Assembly (NCBI RefSeq): GCF_018070045.1
Contig: NZ_JAGPYK010000026.1
Location: 22,565 to 86,564, forward strand
Direction: 5' to 3'
Length of the DNA stretch: 64,000 bases
Origin: Micromonospora sp. U21
Lineage (GTDB): Bacteria > Actinomycetota > Actinomycetes > Mycobacteriales > Micromonosporaceae
Part shown: in pieces, positions 1 to 7,735 of the stretch
How the letters are laid out: the number at the start of each line of letters is the position of its first letter
How positions within the stretch are numbered: position 1 is the first letter of the stretch
The notes under the pieces: model-generated
Databases searched by the model: none
The model's input: the letters and a program-made list of their open reading frames with translations, nothing else
What the model was told of the DNA's origin: nothing
Translations under genes and position numbers: made by a program

Positions 1-401
1 GCGAGGTGCGCGGCGATGGTCGACTCGCGCTCCTCGACGCGGGCCCGGGCGTCCTCGGGGCGATGCAGCACGTCGCCGAGGGTGAAGCCGGCCGCAGTCA
101 GCCGGGCGGCTTCGCTCGGCGTGAGCACCGCGTGCGCGACCACGCCGTTCTCCGAGCGTTCGACATGGTGGTCGAGGTCCACTCCGGTGGCGACCAGCGC
201 GTCCAGCTCCGCGGTGCCGGCGAGCAGCACCTCCACGACGTTCGCCGGCTCACCGGCGACCGGGCCGGAATCGGCCGGCGCGGCGGCGTCGGGCGCGGTC
301 GCCGAGGCCGGACTGACCAGCAGCACGACGGCCATAGCGGCGGCCAGCGCCGCCGGGACCGGGAGACGGCGTCGCCACCGCGCGGGTAGGGATTTCGGCA
401 T
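1..401 (-). CDS. Secreted M14-type carboxypeptidase, N-terminal fragment (gene runs off the left edge)
   Basis: The minus-strand frame is open from an ATG at 401 to the window edge, giving about 133 residues. The start is basic (MPKSLPARWRRRLP), followed by a hydrophobic segment rich in A, V and L and then VSPASA, a typical Sec signal peptide. The mature part (VVEVLLAGTAELDALVATG, VLTPSEAARLTAAGFTLGDV) resembles the N-terminal prodomain of secreted actinomycete zinc carboxypeptidases and other exported metallopeptidases. No zinc-binding residues lie inside the window, so the family call rests on this leader region alone and is tentative. Export is much more certain than the catalytic class. 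Confidence 0.5.
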   Translation of the reverse strand, partial: MPKSLPARWRRRLPVPAALAAAMAVVLLVSPASATAPDAAAPADSGPVAGEPANVVEVLLAGTAELDALVATGVDLDHHVERSENGVVAHAVLTPSEAARLTAAGFTLGDVLHRPEDARARVEERESTIAAHL

Positions 402-675
402 GGTGATGTCTGCCCTTCTGGCTACTCGGCCTGATGGCCGTAGGAGATGGCCGAGGGGCACGCCCGGGGTACGCGGCTCCATCCGTTGGGTCGCGCGCGG
501 TCGTTGCGGCAACCGAGCGCGCGACACGCTGACAAAGGGAAGGTGACGTCGTCCGGCTCCGTCGCCTCGACAGGACCCGCATCGCCGAATTGCGGAGCGT
601 CGAACGATGGTGACGGAGGCTCTCCGGTGACAGTTGGTGGACTGAAACAATCCTCAGCTGTCACAGCGTGAACTG

Positions 676-1392
676 TCAATCCTCTGCTGGGCCCGTTGAC
701 TCTCGGGCGGTAGTCCTCACCGAACACGCCGAAGAGGTGGGGTAGGTGGGGCGGTCCCGCGCCACGCCCAGCCGGGGCCCGTCGTACCCAGCATCCGCGA
801 CAATCCATACGTCCGGACCACCGGACTGCCACTGCCCGGCAGCGATCAGCCGCTGCACCACGTCCCGCAACTGGCCGGCGGTGACCGTGGCAGCACCGGC
901 GCCAGGCGCCAGCCGCCGGGCGTCCAACGGCGCGGTCCACGAGGTGCGCCCGGTCTCCAGGGCGGTGACCAACGAGTACGGCCAGCCCGGAACGCCGATG
1001 TGGGTGTCCTTGCCGCGTCCGTAGTTGTGGCACAGCACCCGCTCCGGGCAGGTGTGTGCCTCCGGCCGCAGCCAGCAGGTCACGTCCACCGCCAGGCCGA
1101 TCCGCCCGTCCGCGGCCCGCGGCAGCGGCACCGCCGCCACTGCGGTCCGCAGCCGCGCGATGTCGATCCGGCCGCGGTTCAACGCCGCGTACAGCGAGCC
1201 GTGACCGCGGCGGTGCTCACCCACCAGCGACAATTCCACGAGGGACCGCACCGGCGCGTCCGCGCACAACAGCGCGTCTGTCAGCTCGAACAACGCGTCC
1301 TCGCGAGCGGTCAGACAACGGTGGAACGCGCGCCGGAACGTGGCCAGCCGCCCGACCTCGTCGGTCGTCCCGGCATCGTGCACACTGATCAC
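676..1392 (-). pseudogene. Truncated IS701-like transposase
   Basis: A GTG start at 1392 opens a 238-residue frame. Its sequence (GRLATFRRAFHRCLTARED, VRSLVELSLVGEHRRGHGS, LAVDVTCWLRPEAHTCPER, VPGWPYSLVTALETGRTSW) is that of the actinobacterial IS701-like transposase family. These proteins normally exceed 400 residues. Here the family signal stops just after VADAGYDGPRL and is followed by unrelated sequence and an early stop, so the C-terminal half, including later catalytic acidic residues, is missing. This is probably a dead insertion-sequence fragment. The palindrome at 1395-1455 directly upstream may be part of the element end. Confidence 0.75.
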
Positions 1393-1394
1393 CA

Positions 1395-1455
1395 GACAGC
1401 CCTTGGTTCTCGATCTTCTTCCCTAGACAAGAGGAATGATCGATCAAGGGCTGTC
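1395..1455. repeat. Imperfect palindrome upstream of the IS701-like fragment
   Basis: GACAGCCCTTG at 1395-1405 is exactly mirrored by CAAGGGCTGTC at 1445-1455. The inner flanks also pair partly (CGATC against GATCG). It lies just before the transposase start and could be an element end, an operator for the transposase or a hairpin that limits read-in transcription. The sequence does not distinguish these. Confidence 0.6.
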
Positions 1456-1512
1456 CCCATGATCAGCCGGGGTCGATGCCGCCGCCCAGCAGGTTAAAGA
1501 TCAAGTTAGTGC

Positions 1513-2355
1513 TCAGCGCCGGCGGTTGTTCAGACTCGGCAGACCGCCGGACACGGTCCGCACGCTGCCGTCCGGGTTGCTCCGGCCGGGCTTTTGTTGG
1601 GCCTCCGTCACCCGCCGCCCGGCCAGGTCGGAGGCACTCAGGTTGACGACGACCCGGTCTGACCGCCGCCAGTTCCGTAGGTGAGCCAGAGCTAGCTGAC
1701 TGTCGGCGATGCCGGTCAGCGCACGAATCGCCGGCATGGCCCTGGTCACGTCTGCGAGCAGGAGATGGGCGACGTCGGCTGGGCTCAGATTGCGCGGTGA
1801 GGCGTTGCCCGCCGAAACGAGAGACCCGTGGATCTCCCCATTCTCAAGCCACAGCCACACCGGCCGCTTGCCATCGCCGGCCCGCATCACCGGAGTTGTC
1901 GACGGGGTAACTGGTCTAGACGACGGCGTGGACGAGGCCGGCTTGGCCGAGAGGTGGGCTTGCAGAGCGGCCGGCGGCCGCGCTCGTCGCCGCGACTGTG
2001 CCGGGACGTCGACAATTGAGCGAGGCAAGGCCGCCCCTCCCGACGACGTCCCCGCGCCGGATTGCGGCGACTCGGTCGGGACCGCCTGCCGTTCCCCCAC
2101 GAACCAGCCGGCGAATTCCCACTGCTCCGGCGTGAACCTGACCGGGATGACCTCGGTCAGGTGCGGTGCCGACGGGCCCTGAACGGTGAGTTGCGCGCGT
2201 CGCTTCGCATGGTCGGCCGCGGTGAGTGACCCGATGTCGAGGATCGCGGCCAGCGGTATCCGTCTGACGTAGGTCCTCGGCCACGGCAGTAACCGCCAAC
2301 GCCGGAGGGCAAGGTGCTCCTCCTCGAACCAGGCGTCCCAACGCTGAGCGACCAT
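1513..2355 (-). CDS. Hypothetical protein, 280 residues
   Basis: The ATG at 2355 is chosen over one 45 bases upstream because GGGAGGTG sits seven bases ahead of it. The first 90 residues (WDAWFEEEHLALRRWRLLPW, IPLAAILDIGSL, VIPVRFTPEQWEFAGWFVG) look like a compact folded domain. A Pro/Ser/Thr-rich linker follows (about residues 105-155), then a second domain with WLWLENGEIHGSLVSAG and a basic, Asn/Ser-rich tail. No catalytic motif, signal peptide or membrane segment is visible and the family is not recognised. It lies downstream of the DivIVA-type pair on the same strand but about 200 bases away, so it is probably transcribed separately. Confidence 0.6.
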   Translation of the reverse strand: MVAQRWDAWFEEEHLALRRWRLLPWPRTYVRRIPLAAILDIGSLTAADHAKRRAQLTVQGPSAPHLTEVIPVRFTPEQWEFAGWFVGERQAVPTESPQSGAGTSSGGAALPRSIVDVPAQSRRRARPPAALQAHLSAKPASSTPSSRPVTPSTTPVMRAGDGKRPVWLWLENGEIHGSLVSAGNASPRNLSPADVAHLLLADVTRAMPAIRALTGIADSQLALAHLRNWRRSDRVVVNLSASDLAGRRVTEAQQKPGRSNPDGSVRTVSGGLPSLNNRRR

Positions 2356-2551
2356 CCCCGTCACCTCCCGTGCTGCGCACGTTAGCGGCGTGATGATCAC
2401 GACAGCACTCGGCTCAACGGCCAGTTGAGATGACGGATCATCTGGTTGTGTCAGCGATGCAGGCGGCGCGAGCAGTCGTCATCGTGACGGCCGCGGAGCA
2501 CCGGGCACCGACTACTGGTGGCGAAGGAACTGCCGGCCCTCTCGGGGACGG

Positions 2552-2803
2552 TCATCTACGCAGCCGGCGGGCGCAGGGGCCGTCGTGGCGGTCGCGGAGG
2601 AGACAGCGCCGGCCGCCAGGTAGTCGCAGGTCGCAGAAGACCCGGTGCCGGAGGAACTGCTGGTCCTCTTCGGAGACGGTGGTCTCCCCCGGGTCAGCCA
2701 TCGGGAGCACCAGCATCCACCGCCCGATGACCCGGGCCAGGCGTTGTGCGGCAGACAGGTCGCTGGCAACCACGGGCAGGTGGATGACGTACCGCTGGCT
2801 CAT
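2552..2803 (-). CDS. Small hypothetical protein, 83 residues, coupled to the DivIVA-domain gene
   Basis: The ATG overlaps the stop of the preceding DivIVA-domain gene as ATGA, so the two are translationally coupled. The protein begins MSQRYVIHLPVVASDLSAA and ends with a Cys/Arg-rich stretch (CDLRLPGGRRCLLRDRHDGP CARRLRR) in which two or three cysteines and a histidine could bind a metal. It is too small for confident family assignment. The pairing suggests both products act in one process. Confidence 0.65.
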   Translation of the reverse strand: MSQRYVIHLPVVASDLSAAQRLARVIGRWMLVLPMADPGETTVSEEDQQFLRHRVFCDLRLPGGRRCLLRDRHDGPCARRLRR

Positions 2804-3102
2804 CTCGTGTTGTCCCGCTCGTTGCGGGCACGGGCCTGGTCGGTCTGCCAGCGGCGCAGCGCGTTTTTGATCCGGACAGTCTCGAGGCGGCTCTCGGCGA
2901 GAGCGGCGTAGACGGCGGCCATGTCGACGGCGACCCGGTCGAGGAAGGCGTACACGTCGTCGGGGTTCAGACCGCGACGGCCGAGCCCGGTCGGCGCGAA
3001 GCGGCGCTCACGCACCTGCCACGGCAGCAGGCTGGTGTACGCGGTGGAGCGATACGTCGTACCACCGCTCGACGGCCCTGGTCGCTGGTTTCTGGCGTTC
3101 AT
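2800..3102 (-). CDS. Small DivIVA-domain protein
   Basis: The ATG at 3102 is preceded by AGGCAGG at suitable spacing; the frame is open further upstream but without family signal. Residues 30-65 carry the DivIVA-like signature VRERRFAPTGLGRRGLNPDD followed by VYAFLDRVAVDM, the short N-terminal motif by which DivIVA/Wag31-like proteins associate with membranes. A short helical, coiled-coil-prone tail rich in Arg and Glu follows. At 100 residues it is far shorter than true DivIVA (about 250 or more), so it is a small paralogue rather than the polar-growth scaffold. It is the first gene of a two-gene operon. Confidence 0.75.
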   Translation of the reverse strand: MNARNQRPGPSSGGTTYRSTAYTSLLPWQVRERRFAPTGLGRRGLNPDDVYAFLDRVAVDMAAVYAALAESRLETVRIKNALRRWQTDQARARNERDNTR

Positions 3103-3334
3103 GTCTGCCTGCCTTCCGGATGCGGAGGGGCGAGGGGTGTTCGGGGAAGCACGACGGCCGTTCGGGGGGACCGGCCGGCCGCCGTGCTGTGATCCGCCTG
3201 CGACAGTCCGCAGTGGAAGCGCAACGTTCCATACCGCAATTTCGCCGCCGTGCATTGACTTTCTTTGCTGAAACCCGTAGGAGTTGCGGGAGCAGGTAAC
3301 GCAGTGTTGCGTGGTGGAACCAGGGAGTGTGCGG

Positions 3335-3558
3335 ATGCCCGAAGACATCGGATCGACCGTGCCGCGCCGGCAACTCGGCCGGCTGCTGCGACAGTTCCGC
3401 AACGAGGCCGGGGTGACGCTCGACCGCTCTACCTCGACAAGCCCGACGAGTTGGCCGCCTACGACCGCGTCTGGCGAGGGCTGGATGCGCTTGCCCTCGG
3501 CGAGGCAGAATCGACTGACATGATCAAGCGGATCGCTGGGGAGATGCGGCATGACTGA
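3335..3558 (+). pseudogene. XRE-family (DUF5753-type) regulator with a large internal deletion
   Basis: The ATG at 3335 starts MPEDIGSTVPRRQLGRLLRQ followed by FRNEAGVTLD, the first helices of an XRE helix-turn-helix. After about 30 codons the reading frame changes near 3420. The next frame reads LYLDKPDELAAYDRVWRGLD and then LALGEAESTDMIKRIAGEMR, the usual C-terminus of DUF5753 regulators. About 190-200 central residues are therefore gone and the two ends are joined out of frame. In actinomycetes these regulators are typically encoded just upstream of a DUF397 gene, and one overlaps the end of this remnant. Confidence 0.8.
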
Positions 3559-3757
3559 CCTGACCGGCGCCGTCTGGCGCAAGAGCACCCGCAGCGGCCA
3601 CAACGGCGGCGACTGCGTCGAGGTCGCCACCAACATCCCCGGCATCGTTGCCGTACGCGACTCCAAGAATATTGAAGGGCCGGCTCTCCGCTTCAAACAC
3701 CACGCCTGGCTCCTGTTCACCAGTGCCATGAATGCCACTGATTCTTCCACTGGATGA
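3551..3757 (+). CDS. DUF397 domain protein
   Basis: This 68-residue protein has the classic DUF397 pattern: LTGAVWRKSTRSGHNGGDCV, then VATNIPGIVAVRDSKN and GPALRF. The ATG overlaps the last codons of the XRE remnant. The C-terminus after GPALRFKHHAW diverges from the usual ending, so the last 15 residues may be altered. In actinomycetes DUF397 proteins pair with the upstream XRE/DUF5753 regulator (as BldB/WhiJ-like systems do). Its partner here is destroyed, so it is probably orphaned. Confidence 0.85.
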   Translation: MTDLTGAVWRKSTRSGHNGGDCVEVATNIPGIVAVRDSKNIEGPALRFKHHAWLLFTSAMNATDSSTG

Positions 3758-3797
3758 CAGGACACACAGCCAAGCGGCGTTCTGACATCATCTTGCC

Positions 3798-5009
3798 GTG
3801 ACGGAGCGAGGCGACACAGGCCCAGAAGTGTCGCACCAGAGGCCCACCGGCCGGATTGAGGCCTGGGAACACAACCTTTCCGTGCTATCTGCCGAAGCAG
3901 CGGAGATCAAGGCGGCCGGAGGCTGGCGCCGCGGCCCACGGACGATGCTCCAGTTGCTCAGCATCGAGCAGTCAGAACTGAGACTCGTCAAGATACTCGG
4001 GTGGCTACTCTCTCCCAACGGACACCATGGTCTAGGAAATTCGGTGGTAGCGGCTCTACTGACACGCGTCGGCATCCCCTATATAGCGAGCGATGTCGTC
4101 ACCGTCCGGCTGGAGGAGTCTCGCCTCGATCCCATCGACAGCACACGCACTCGCGCAGACCTCGTGCTACGAGTGGGTCGGCTGTGCGTGCTAATCGAAG
4201 CCAAGGTGTGGGCCATCGAACAACCTGAACAGTGTGACCGCCTTGCTCGCCTCTGGCGAGACGAGAATCCCGAACTGATCTTCCTGACGCCTTGGGGCAA
4301 TCCACCCAGCACCGCGACGCGCGCCGACAATTCATGGGTCACGATAAGTTGGGAGGATATTGCCGATATCGTATCTGAAGCTTTGTCCGCGAACAACGTA
4401 GATGGGAGCCTCAAGGAAGCGTGCGGGGCGTGGGACTACGTCCAAACTCTCCAGCTATTTCAGAGCGGCCAAAGGAGTTCCGAGGGAATGTCCGATGAGT
4501 CAGGACGCTTCTACGCGAGGCACTGGGAACAGCTTGAGGAGTGGGTAGCGATGCGGGCGCAGGCCGTCGCCACGATCGACACCACTATGCGGGTAGCGTT
4601 CACCGACTGTCCACCGTTAATCGCGGCCCGGGCCGTGCCGAACTTGGACCTCTCATCGCCCCGTTATCCCACATTTGAGTTGTACCGCGCAAGCTGGCGG
4701 TCAATCTCGATCGCGGTGCAGTGGCAGCCTCAGCCAAATGGAGGCAATCCCTGGCCGTACGTGGGAATCCGGACTCATAGCGGCGCGGCCCGGCACAAGC
4801 AAATCGCGGATCTGAATGAGGCCCTCCAGCAGGAGATCGGGCGACTGGGCTGGCTGGAGCACAAGCACGGAGATCCCTTCCTGTGCTGGAAGCACATCGT
4901 GCCGGCCGACGGTGACCTGTTCAACCTCGGCAATCTGTGTCGCATTGAACTTGAGAATGGCTGGCGCGAGTTGGCCGATCGAATCGATGACCTTTTGAGC
5001 GATGATTAG
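3798..5009 (+). CDS. PD-(D/E)XK nuclease superfamily protein
   Basis: The GTG at 3798 begins a 403-residue protein. Residues 115-140 hold the nuclease core RTRADLVLRVGRLCVLIEAK: an acidic residue after a turn (D at RAD), a beta hairpin, then E-x-K. It is followed by EQCDRLARL, whose helix often completes the active site. LIFLTPWG forms the next strand. This fits the PDDEXK_4-like group found as orphan genes in defence islands. Base composition is lower than its surroundings (29 G/C of 60 at 4321-4380), which suggests recent transfer. No methyltransferase or helicase is adjacent on the same strand. Function as a DNA-targeting defence nuclease is inferred. Confidence 0.75.
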   Translation: MTERGDTGPEVSHQRPTGRIEAWEHNLSVLSAEAAEIKAAGGWRRGPRTMLQLLSIEQSELRLVKILGWLLSPNGHHGLGNSVVAALLTRVGIPYIASDVVTVRLEESRLDPIDSTRTRADLVLRVGRLCVLIEAKVWAIEQPEQCDRLARLWRDENPELIFLTPWGNPPSTATRADNSWVTISWEDIADIVSEALSANNVDGSLKEACGAWDYVQTLQLFQSGQRSSEGMSDESGRFYARHWEQLEEWVAMRAQAVATIDTTMRVAFTDCPPLIAARAVPNLDLSSPRYPTFELYRASWRSISIAVQWQPQPNGGNPWPYVGIRTHSGAARHKQIADLNEALQQEIGRLGWLEHKHGDPFLCWKHIVPADGDLFNLGNLCRIELENGWRELADRIDDLLSDD

Positions 5010-5297
5010 TAGACGCTCGACTCAGACCACACCAATGAACTGACGGCGGGCGTCCCAGCAGGCTCCATAGAAGACGCGTTAGGAATTACCGTTGGGGAGT
5101 CGCAGGGCCATTGTCGTTCGTTCCCTCCAGCCTCCATGTCTCAGCAGGCAAAAGTCGCTCAGCTTCGGTGAGGAAGCGGCCCCGGTCAGCCGGAGCGGCG
5201 AAGCGGAGGGTGACCCTCCCACCGCTCATGTTCCAAGACTTGGCTGTTGTGCCTCCCCACGCGATTTGTGGGTACTGCCCCGAGTAGCAATGCCGAG

Positions 5298-6389
5298 CTA
5301 GTGTCCTGCGCCGGAAATTCGCCTACAAAATCGGGCGAGTGATTCGAGGATCTCTTCTGCGGTCTTGGTCCAGATGAACGGTCGCGGATGGTTGTTCCAG
5401 TCGGTGATCCAGGAGCGGATGTCGGCTTCGAGTGCGTGGACGCTCTTGTGGGTGCCGCCGCGGATCTTCTGGTCGGTGAGGAACCCGAACCAGCGTTCGA
5501 CCTGGTTGATCCAGGACGAGCCGGTCGGGGTGAAGTGCATGTGCAAGCGTGGGTGTTTGGCGAGCCAGGTCCTGACGGCGGGGGTTTTGTGGGTGCCGTA
5601 GTTGTCGCAGACGAGGTGCACGTCGAGGTCGGCCGGGACGGTCTTGTCGATCGTGATCAGGAATTTCTGGAACTCGATCGCGCGGTGTTGGCGGTGTAGT
5701 TCGCTGATGACGGTGCCGTCGGCGATGTCGAACGCGGCGAACAGGCTGGTGATGCCGTTGCGGTGGTAGTCGTGGGTTCGCCGCTCAGGCATCCCCGGCA
5801 TCATCGGCAGGACCGGTTGCGAGCGGTTGAGTGCCTGGATCTGGGATTTCTCGTCTACACAGAGCACGACGGCCCGTTCGGGCGGGTGGTGATAGAGCCC
5901 GACGACGTCAACGACCTTTTCGATGAACTGTGGGTCGGTGGACAGCTTGAACGTGTCGGCCCGGTGCGGCTTGAGGCCGAAGTCGCGCCAGATCCGGCCG
6001 ATCGTCGACTTTGACAGCCCAGACTTCGCGGCCATTGAGGTCCGAGACCAGTGCGTGGCGTTACGCGGTGTCTGCTCAAGGGTGGCGACGACCACCTCTT
6101 CGACTTTGTCCAAGGCGATTGACGGGGGCCGGCCGGGACGCTGCTCATCGATCAACCCGTCGAGGCGTTCGACCAGGAACCGACGCCGCCATTTACCCAC
6201 TGTGGACATATGAACATTCAGAGCTGTCGCCACATCAGTGTTCGAAGCACCTTCCGCGCACGCCAGGATGATCCGCGACCGCATCGCGAAAACCTGTGAA
6301 GACTTCGCCCGACGCGACCAGCGGATCAGCGTCCTGCGTTCCTCGTCGGTCAACACCAACGGCGCGGTAGGGCGCCCGGTCCGTGCCAT
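5298..6389 (-). CDS. IS630-family transposase
   Basis: This 363-residue DDE transposase is encoded inside IS-A. The N-terminus has an HTH (ILACAEGASNTDVATALNVH then STVGKWRRRF). The catalytic triad is visible as VVLCVDEKSQIQ (D), LVCDNYGTHK (D) and INQVERWFGF (E), the order seen in IS630. The ATG at 6389 is preferred; a GTG lies one codon upstream. The stop is unusual: its first two bases are the TA target duplication and its last base is host flanking sequence at 5298, so the reading frame is closed by the insertion site and not by the element. Confidence 0.92.
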   Translation of the reverse strand: MARTGRPTAPLVLTDEERRTLIRWSRRAKSSQVFAMRSRIILACAEGASNTDVATALNVHMSTVGKWRRRFLVERLDGLIDEQRPGRPPSIALDKVEEVVVATLEQTPRNATHWSRTSMAAKSGLSKSTIGRIWRDFGLKPHRADTFKLSTDPQFIEKVVDVVGLYHHPPERAVVLCVDEKSQIQALNRSQPVLPMMPGMPERRTHDYHRNGITSLFAAFDIADGTVISELHRQHRAIEFQKFLITIDKTVPADLDVHLVCDNYGTHKTPAVRTWLAKHPRLHMHFTPTGSSWINQVERWFGFLTDQKIRGGTHKSVHALEADIRSWITDWNNHPRPFIWTKTAEEILESLARFCRRISGAGH

Positions 6390-6437
6390 CACCGCACCCT
6401 ACACCAACTTATCAGGCGAATTTCCGGCGCAGGACAC
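5301..6437. mobile_element. IS630-family insertion sequence (IS-A), complete
   Basis: The ends form a perfect 24-bp inverted repeat starting GTGTCCTGCGCCGG (5301-5324 and 6414-6437). TA dinucleotides flank both sides (5299-5300 and 6438-6439), the expected IS630 target duplication. One intact transposase gene fills the element. The right TA is also the left flank of the second element (IS-B), so IS-A inserted at the boundary of IS-B or the reverse. Because ends and gene are intact, this copy may still be mobile. Confidence 0.92.
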
Positions 6438-6439
6438 TA

Positions 6440-7632
6440 GTGCCTCGTCTTTGAACGTTGATCGTGTAATCCGTCGGTTCTGAGGATGTGTCGGGCAGGC
6501 TGTCTTCCATCGCTCGTGGTGTGGGAGGTGGTGGTGTGGGCAGGCGTCCGGAGGTGTTCGTCCGGCAGGTGTCGATGCTCGAGGGTCAGCGGTTGCAGCG
6601 GATTACCCGGACGGCGAAGGATCCGGTGAAGCTGCGGCGGGCGATCGTGATGTCGGCCCAGGGTCAGCCGGCGCCGGACATCGCTCACCTGCTCGCCGCC
6701 AGCGAGGACTACGTCCGTGACGTGATCCACGCGTTCAACGATGGGGGGGTTCGAGGCGCTGGACCCAAAATGGAGCGGGGGCGCACCGAGACGGATCGAT
6801 GAGCAGACCCGCGACTGGATCTGTGTCATCGCCCGGTGTGACCCCCGTTTCCTTGGCCAGCCCTTTTCCTGCTGGTCGTTGAGCAAGCTGCGGGAGTACC
6901 TGATCGCCGCCGGTTACGTCGCCTCGGTCAGTGTCGAGGCGGTCCGACGGATCCTGCACGAACGCGGGGTGTCGTGGCAGGCCACGAAGACCTGCAAGGC
7001 CAGCACCGACCCCGACTTCACAACGAAGATGCGCCGGGTCCTGGACCTCTACGACCACCCGCCGCCGGGCGGGCGGGTTCTGTGTGTGGACGAGTTCGGG
7101 CCGTTGAATCTGCAACCCCGACCAGGACGTGCGTGGCGACCGGTCGGACAGCCTGTGCGACTACGTGCCACACCTACACCCGTGACCAGGGTGTACGGCA
7201 CATGATCGCCGCCTTGGACCTGACCACCGGGAAGCTGCACTACCGCATCCGTGACCGGAAACGGTGGCGCGAGCTCCTCAGCTTCCTCAAGACCCTGCGC
7301 GCCCGCTGGCCAGGCGAGCATCTCTACCTGATCTGCGACAACTTCTCCCCGCACAAGCATCCCGAGGTCCAAGCGTGGTGCGCGACGAACCAGGTCGACT
7401 TGGTGTTCCTGCCGACGTATGCGTCCTGGCTGAACCGGATCGAGGCCGAGTTCGCAGCCGTTAGGTACTTCGCCCTCAACGGCACCGACCATCGCAGCCA
7501 CGCCGAGCAGGACAGCGCGATCGGCAGCTACATCCGGTGGCGCAACCAACGGGCCCGACCCAAAACCGAATTCGCGATCGGATCCAAGATCCGCCACCCG
7601 GATTACCCGTTCAAGGCTGCATGACGAAGCAC
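6440..7632. mobile_element. IS630-family insertion sequence (IS-B), inactivated
   Basis: The element starts GTGCCTCGTC at 6440 and ends GACGAAGCAC at 7632, imperfect terminal inverted repeats with one mismatch in the first ten bases. TA flanks both ends (6438-6439 and 7633-7634), the left one shared with IS-A. The single transposase gene carries two frame disruptions, so this copy is probably unable to move on its own. Confidence 0.85.
6536..7624 (+). pseudogene. IS630-family transposase with two frameshifts
   Basis: A GTG at 6536 preceded by GGAGGT starts GRRPEVFVRQVSMLEGQRLQ. The frame breaks in a run of seven Gs at about 6743-6749 (FNDGG should continue into FEALDPKWSG), where one extra G is present. 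It breaks again near 7165, where gccacacctac replaces gccacctac, a two-base insertion. Reading through both breaks restores a standard IS630 protein with VLCVDEFGPL (D), LICDNFSPHK (D) and LNRIEAEFAA (E). The G-run could in principle be a programmed +1 site, but the second lesion has no such explanation. Confidence 0.85.
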
Positions 7633-7735
7633 TAGAGCCCGGAGCATGTGCAGGACGGCCAAGTCGTCCGTCCTTAAAGTGACGCTGTACCTACAAGCAG
7701 CGTAGTTCGCAGGAGCCACTGTAGTGCCATCCTTC

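Noticed and set aside
5092..5301. Open frame of about 70 codons between the nuclease gene and IS-A
   Set aside because: No ribosome site, no family signal and atypical residue composition. The frame ends at the element border, so it is probably chance.
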